A DNA stretch of 64,000 bases from Chitinophagaceae bacterium (lineage in GTDB: Bacteria; Bacteroidota; Bacteroidia; Chitinophagales; Chitinophagaceae). The stretch is from positions 37,165-101,164 of the forward strand of contig JADJOC010000001.1 of NCBI GenBank assembly GCA_016713965.1. The letters are read 5' to 3'. Shown one piece after another: positions 58,963-64,000 of the stretch (position 1 is the stretch's first letter; every line of letters starts with the position of its first letter). The notes under the pieces are model-generated. The model was not told the DNA's origin and did no database searches. It was given only the letters and a program-made list of their open reading frames with translations. A program made the position numbers and the translations under genes.

Positions 58963-61778
58963 ATTCTTCTGTCTTCTACTAATTCTGCTAAAAACAATTC
59001 AAAATAATCAACCATTGCCGCAACTGTTGCAAATCCCAAATTGTTTTTTTGGAAAATGATTGTTCCTATTGCCAAATCAAGATTTCTTCTTGGAGTTGCC
59101 AATCCTTCATCTCCGCTAAATTCAGGATTTGCAATATTGATTGCATCAAACTCTGCAACAACTGAAAGGATTTCTGCTTGTGTAAATTGAGTTAAGTCAG
59201 GAATTTTGAAACGTTTGATTTGAAAGCCCTCTAACTTTCTTAAGCCTTCTTGATTATTTGCGTTTAATTCAAATTGAATTTGCCCAAATGTTGAAAGCAA
59301 AAACGCCGTAATGAATTTATACTGTTGTTCGTCAGTCGCATTTGCATTTTGGTTTTGCAAATCATTACAGTAAAAGAAATTTGTTGAGAGAGTTAAATTG
59401 TGATTGTGTGGATTGTAATACACACAATGCTTTGTCCTGTCTGCTCTTGGGATTAGAATTTTTGGAATGATAGTATTTCTAAAAGCACTGTTTACAATGG
59501 TGCCCCACTTTACTAAACCAAATTCAGCAACGCAATCATCAAAGAAATTAACTAAATCTTGATTGGCTTGTTGTGCTGCTGGCAAAGCATTTGGAGTGGT
59601 TCTATCTGCTCTTGCTGGAAAATGAAATGCCTTGTCTAATTCAATATCGTTTATAGTTAGAACATAATTTCTGCGGTCAAAATTATTTTGGATACCGTAA
59701 TTTACATTTCCATTCAAGCCACTTGGAATATCAATTCTTGTCCTTACTACACCTGCATTTTGCTGTACTATAGTTAATCGTTTTCCTAAACCGAAATAAT
59801 GATTTGCGGCATTATCAAATGTCGGGAAAATAATTGTTGATGCTCCGCTTGCTTCTGCACCACCTCTTCCAACATCGCCAAAGTGGTGTTCTATGTTGAC
59901 TAAGAAATTTAAGTTTGAGAAGTTATCATAATTACTGTCTTGCAAATACTGCCGCCAATTATCTGCTGCTACAAGATTGTTTCTTGGAACGACTTTCAAT
60001 TTGTATGAAGCTGTTATTGTATCTGCATTTAAAGCAAGAATTGCTTTAATGTTTTCTGGAATCAATAATACATTTTCATCGGCTACTCTTACAAATGAAA
60101 CATTTGGAGAGTTGTTTCCCTTCTTTAAAACGACAATAACTGTCGTTACTACGAAATCCTCAAAATATTTTCTTGGGTAGGAAATGATTGCTTCAACTTT
60201 ATCTGAAATAAATTGCTTCAAGTATTCTCCATCTTCATTATTCAAAAACTTAGTCATGAGGATTATTCCTGCCTTCCCATTTGCTCTTAAATACTGCCAA
60301 ATAAAATTTGTGAAATAAAAGTAAAGATTAGGTTGAGATGCGTTCGTAACAAAGCAATTTAACCCTTGTGCATTTATAGCTCCAATCATTCTTGCCTTGT
60401 CTGCTGCTGTTATTGGAGTGTCGGGATTATCATTTCTAAGAAACGGCGGGTTCATAACTACTACGTCATACTGATTCGGTCTTGCATTGTGAAATACATC
60501 ACCGATTAAAACATTGGCTACTGTAGTATTGTTTACTTGAGCAAGATTTTTGAGAGTAGTCTGAATGAGGAAAGCTGGGAAAGGAAAGGGTCAATTTCGA
60601 TTCCGTCTATTTGTGATAAAATTTGATTGTGTGTTTTAGTTGATTGGCAGATGATGCAAGTAAATTTATTTGGTCGTAAGCAGCATCCAACAAAGCACCA
60701 TCTCCACAACCCGGGTCTAAAACTTTTGCAGTATGTGAATCAATGCAAAGAACCGCCAACAAGTTTGACAATTCAGCATCGGACATAATTTTTCCTTTAC
60801 GATGCAATTCTTCTCTATCGTAAATTTTTGAAGTGAGAAGGTTGAAAACATAAGAAGGTGAGGAGTTGTCAGCAACTGCGTTGCTGTTGTGCTGAACAAA
60901 GCATTGAATTAAGTCTTTGAAATACTGTAAATAGTTAGCTGAAAAATTATCAGGAAAAATTCTTTGTCCTTGGTTCGGGTGGTCAGTAAAAATCTGTCTG
61001 AAATCTAACTGGATTATCCTGTTGTAATTATTCGCTAAGTTGTTTGTGAACTGCGGCAGCGTTGCATTATTCGGTGGGTAATTGTGAAAGTGTGCTGCAT
61101 TTGCACTTGCCGTTTGAGTGTAAAAATCTTTCAAGTAAGCATAAGCAAGCAACCTAAAAAGTTCGTAAAGAGTTAACTCTTTACGAACTGCTTCTGGATA
61201 CCCTAACGAATTTTTAAGAGCAACATAATTGTTGTGAAAACTTTGGATTACCAATTCCCAATTATTATCCCAATCTGGTGCAACCCGATTGAAGATTAGT
61301 GGAAGTATATTTTCAAAAGTAGTTTGAAGTTCAGCAATGGATGCTGTAGCATCATGATTTACTGGGTTAAAAACTGTATGTTGTTTTGGATTGCCTTTAA
61401 GCACACAACTTGTCAAAGGAACTCCTTGTCTGTCTGCAAGCAAAACCAACCTTTCAATATTTGTTACGCAGAAATATTTGTGATAGGTTGGTTCCCAGTG
61501 AGCTCCAAAATCTGTTACATAAGACTTGATTGATTTTGATACCGCTGTGATTCAACATCTCTTTGCGTTCTCTTTACTTCAACAATGAAAACAAAACGTT
61601 GACTTGCTTTTAATCTGATTGCACAATCAGGAATCGTTGTACTGTTAGGTATATTAGGATTGTGTACTACCTCTGCGATACCGTCATAGCCACAAGCTAC
61701 TAATGCATTGTTTAAGGCTAATTCAACTGCAGGTTGAAAAACATTTACTTCATCTGAATTATACCAAATTTGCGGCAT
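58959..61778 (-). CDS. Type II R-M fusion: PD-(D/E)XK-like nuclease plus N6-methylase
   Basis: About 940 residues after repair of breaks near 61530 and around 60540-60610. The N-terminal 90 residues carry TTIPDCAIRL and VFIVEVKRTQRD, a D...ExK nuclease pattern. A middle helical region follows, then methylase motif I AKVLDPGCGDGALLDAAY with an acidic IDGIEIDPF, and motif IV VVMNPPFLRND. The last 450 residues would be the target-recognition part (residues such as FQIKRFKIPDLTQFTQAEIL). This resembles type IIG-like enzymes. It starts 1 bp after the stop of the upstream methylase gene. Confidence 0.8.
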
Positions 61779-61779
61779 C

Positions 61780-63475
61780 TTAATTTATTGAAAATATATT
61801 TTGAATATCGTTATAAAGTTGAGTTGTAGTAATCTGAATTTTGCTTTGCAAATTATATTCTTTGATTAGTATTTCGTCAATTTCATTTATCATTTCTTCT
61901 TTGCCTTCTGAAAACCTGCTTACTGATTTTAATTTCTCTGCTGCAATTTCAAGCTGTGCAATCGTTTCATTAGAAAGTTTATTGCTGTCAATTACAGGAA
62001 TGTCTTTGAATTCGTATAGCTGAATTTTGCGAAGTCCATTCCCCTGATTTCTGGAATGAAGTAAAACAGATATACGAGTGAATGAAGAGTTTAGAATCGC
62101 AAAGTTTGCAAGTAAATGTTTCTCAACATTCAGAATATAAAATTGTCAGATGAATAATGTAGTTCCTCATTTAATAAGAAATCAATGTTCTTACGTAAGT
62201 AGTAATTGAACAATAGGTTTCCTGGCTTTTTGAGTTGAACTTTATACCAATTGGGGTTGTGTTCAATTTGTTCCTTTAGTGCTTTGAATTTTTCACCCTC
62301 TGCAAGTATTTCTTTTTTGGCATTGTCAAGATGCTTTTGTGTTTTTTCAGAAATGTGTCCATTCAAAGCAAGTAAGTAAAAAAGTTCATTTTTAACGTTG
62401 AAAGAAGTTATTGACGTAACATCTTTTACGAAAGGAATTGATTCTTCAAATGTTTTCTGCTGTTGAATGAAAAATTTATTTGCAATTGAAGATATACCTC
62501 GTTGAATTGGTTGAGAGTTTATTTTTTCAATTGGTTTGAACAAACCAATTTTGAAATCAATTACTGTTTCTTCGCTGAAACGATAAGTGAAAAATTCTTG
62601 AACTGGAATTTGTTTGAAAGGCAATTTTATTTTTGAACCATAAAAGCCAACTTCGTCAACTGTTTTTAATGAATACAGTTTTATAAGTTTATTTTTTTCC
62701 TTTGGGTTTATGATTCTTTTAAAATCGATAACAGTTGCTCCAACTTCTGCATCTGGGAAAGCATTTTTCTTGAAATGATAAATTCCTTCAATTGAACCAA
62801 AGCGTACAAATGCATCTTTTAAAACTTTACCGAAGTCGCTGTACAACCAAGAATCATAAATCACTGCAATCATTCTTCCATGGTCGGCAAGGTGGAAAAT
62901 TGATTTTAATAAAAAGTAAACATACAAGTTTGACTTTGCAGGAATAATTTGTGATAAAGAAGATAAACTCTTTAACGCAAGTAGTTTAGAGTTCTCGCCA
63001 TTCATCATTAATTCTTGTCTTACATAAGGGGGATTTTGAACAATATAGTCAAATTTGTTCGCTAATGGAAGATTAAAGAAGCTATCAAGTATAAGTTGTC
63101 TGTTCGGCTTTTTATAGAATTCTTTTATGTTTTCAGAAATTAAACTTTCATCTAATTCTACTCCTGTAATTTGTATAGAACTATTTATATCATCAAGGTA
63201 TGAGAGGAATGTGTTAGGTCCAATACATGGGTCAAGAATTTTGTTATTTTCTTTCAAATCAGACTGAAAAAGGGAAACCATAAATTTTGCAAGAAGATGG
63301 GGAGTAAAAACTTGACCCATTAAATTTTTTTTATTTTCCTTTTTTAAGATAGAATTAGTTTTTCAAGTTCTAATTCAGTATTTAGGAAAAATAGTTCCAA
63401 CTGTTGGTCATTAAGAACATTATCCGACCAATCTATTAACGTAGTGTCATTATCCTTTAAAGTAGTTGCTATCAT
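61780..63475 (-). CDS. N6-adenine methyltransferase with C-terminal recognition domain
   Basis: Motif X LMGQVFTPHLLAKFMVSL, motif I variant KILDPCIGPNTFLSYL, motif IV IVQNPPYVRQEL. The direct reading is 63320-62130. A one-base repair at the 5' side (a T run at 63344) joins it to a start at 63475 (MIATTLKDND), and a shift at 62130 extends the C-terminus through ANFAILNSSFTRISVLLHSR and a helical tail to a stop at 61780. Total is about 560 residues. It overlaps the controller gene by 26 bp and precedes the fusion gene by 1 bp. Confidence 0.82.
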
Positions 63476-63791
63476 TTTGGCTCTTTAAATATTCAACTTT
63501 TTCTTCTGCTACTTTTAATGTATCAAGGTCTGCTTCTTCTTCTATTATTCTATAAGCAAATTGGTCGCTTAGTAACTCTTTCATAAGTGATTTTTCATCT
63601 ATTTTAAAGAAGGTCGCAATTTGTTTTACTTGCTCTTTTGTTGGCTGCCTTTCATTACGTTCAATCTTCCCAAGTAAAGATGTGTCAATGCCAATATTGC
63701 TGGCAACTTCTCTTAACGAGAGAACTGCTTTTTCCCTTAGAGTTCTTATTTGCTCACCAATTGTAGCGATGCTTTTTCTTGAAGTCGGCAT
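63450..63791 (-). CDS. XRE-family controller protein of the R-M operon
   Basis: About 113 residues from the ATG at 63791 (MPTSRKSIATIGEQIRTLR); a longer TTG start at 63812 would run through an operator. Helix-turn-helix: LREVASNIGIDTSLLGKIER, followed by NERQPTKEQVKQIATFF. C-terminal helix EEEADLDTLKVAEEKVEYLK for dimerisation. Small XRE proteins ahead of R-M genes delay nuclease expression (C proteins). Two GGAC-N7-GTCC palindromes lie directly upstream. Confidence 0.88.
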   Translation of the reverse strand: MPTSRKSIATIGEQIRTLREKAVLSLREVASNIGIDTSLLGKIERNERQPTKEQVKQIATFFKIDEKSLMKELLSDQFAYRIIEEEADLDTLKVAEEKVEYLKSQNDSNYFKG

Positions 63792-63795
63792 GTTA

Positions 63796-63849
63796 GGACT
63801 TATTTTGTCCAAATTTAATAACTGTCGAACTCATGGACAAATATTGTCC
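63796..63849 (-). promoter_or_regulatory. Two operator palindromes upstream of the controller gene
   Basis: On the + strand, GGACTTATTTTGTCC at 63796-63810 (imperfect) and GGACAAATATTGTCC at 63835-63849 (GGACAA/TTGTCC arms, perfect). Their centres are 39 bp apart, close to four helical turns. A half-site GGACAAATGTTG lies near 63984. They are good candidates for binding sites of the XRE controller. Confidence 0.65.
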
Positions 63850-64000
63850 TCGAAAAGTTGCTAACAGAATGTGGATTGTTGATGATAGTTGCCCTGTTTA
63901 TATTTATTCTGAAGCTCATAAGTATTTGGTCAGTGGGTGGTGGGTGGGCTTTGGTGTTCAATAATGATATATTGTTGAAGTGTCGGACAAATGTTGATAG

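Noticed and set aside
61841..62023. Small + strand ORF opposite the methylase tail
   Set aside because: The minus strand here continues the methylase reading with sensible recognition-domain sequence, so the + strand ORF is a shadow.

Overview
The window reads as chromosome of a Bacteroidota member, most likely Chitinophagaceae or a close relative (inference). The evidence is low GC, TAnnTTTG-type -7 promoter boxes, a T9SS sorting tail, GEVED repeats, a SusC/TonB-type receptor, a Porin_10 barrel, DUF3127 and HYC_CC_PP/DUF6660 small proteins. Many universally essential genes (dnaA, glyA, rpsA) and many others are broken by single-base shifts. Most of these sit at homopolymers and are repaired by adding one base. 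I read them as sequencing or assembly indels from a long-read metagenome, not as real pseudogenes, and I give restored gene spans.

Layout. 0-3.7 kb: a TlpA-like thioredoxin, then accessory DNA holding a DUF4272 lipoprotein and an EcoRV-like restriction-modification (R-M) pair. 3.9-31 kb: core genes. These are glyA, a sugar nucleotidyltransferase, nitronate monooxygenase, a Wza/Wzz-like polysaccharide export pair, a Nat-type ABC exporter, an FAD dehydrogenase, DUF3127, a split 5'-nucleotidase, dnaA, tRNA-Ser and tRNA-Pro, a giant serine hydrolase-GEVED-T9SS protein, rpsA and an RRM protein. 31-47.6 kb: HMA metal-binding proteins, Porin_10, purine nucleoside phosphorylase, sucC, smpB, a TonB receptor, a DoxX/DUF2071/methyltransferase operon, two DUF218 proteins flanking a pentameric ligand-gated channel homologue, and an acyltransferase. 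47.7-54.1 kb: an IS5 and an IS982 element end to end, a flavin monooxygenase/SRPBCC operon, a MITE-like inverted repeat and an IS1182 remnant. 54.1-64 kb: a second accessory island with a truncated PIN-like gene, a PstI/BsuBI-like R-M pair, and an operon of a controller protein, an N6-methylase, a nuclease-methylase fusion and a C5-methylase.

Main observation: both accessory islands are organised like integron gene cassettes without an integrase (CALIN-like). Four palindromic repeats of about 100-204 bp follow the accessory genes, which all lie on the minus strand. The short box at the start of each complete cassette is the reverse complement of the box at its own end (GTTACCTGC/GCAGGTAAC for the DUF4272 cassette, GTTATGCGT/ACGCATAAC for the PstI-like cassette, and an imperfect pair for the EcoRV-like cassette). 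This is what excision and insertion at attC sites would leave. A second repeat family, a two-stem hairpin whose stems covary between three copies, sits near these sites. The cassettes mostly carry anti-invader functions, so this looks like a defence-gene cassette system. No integrase is visible in the window.
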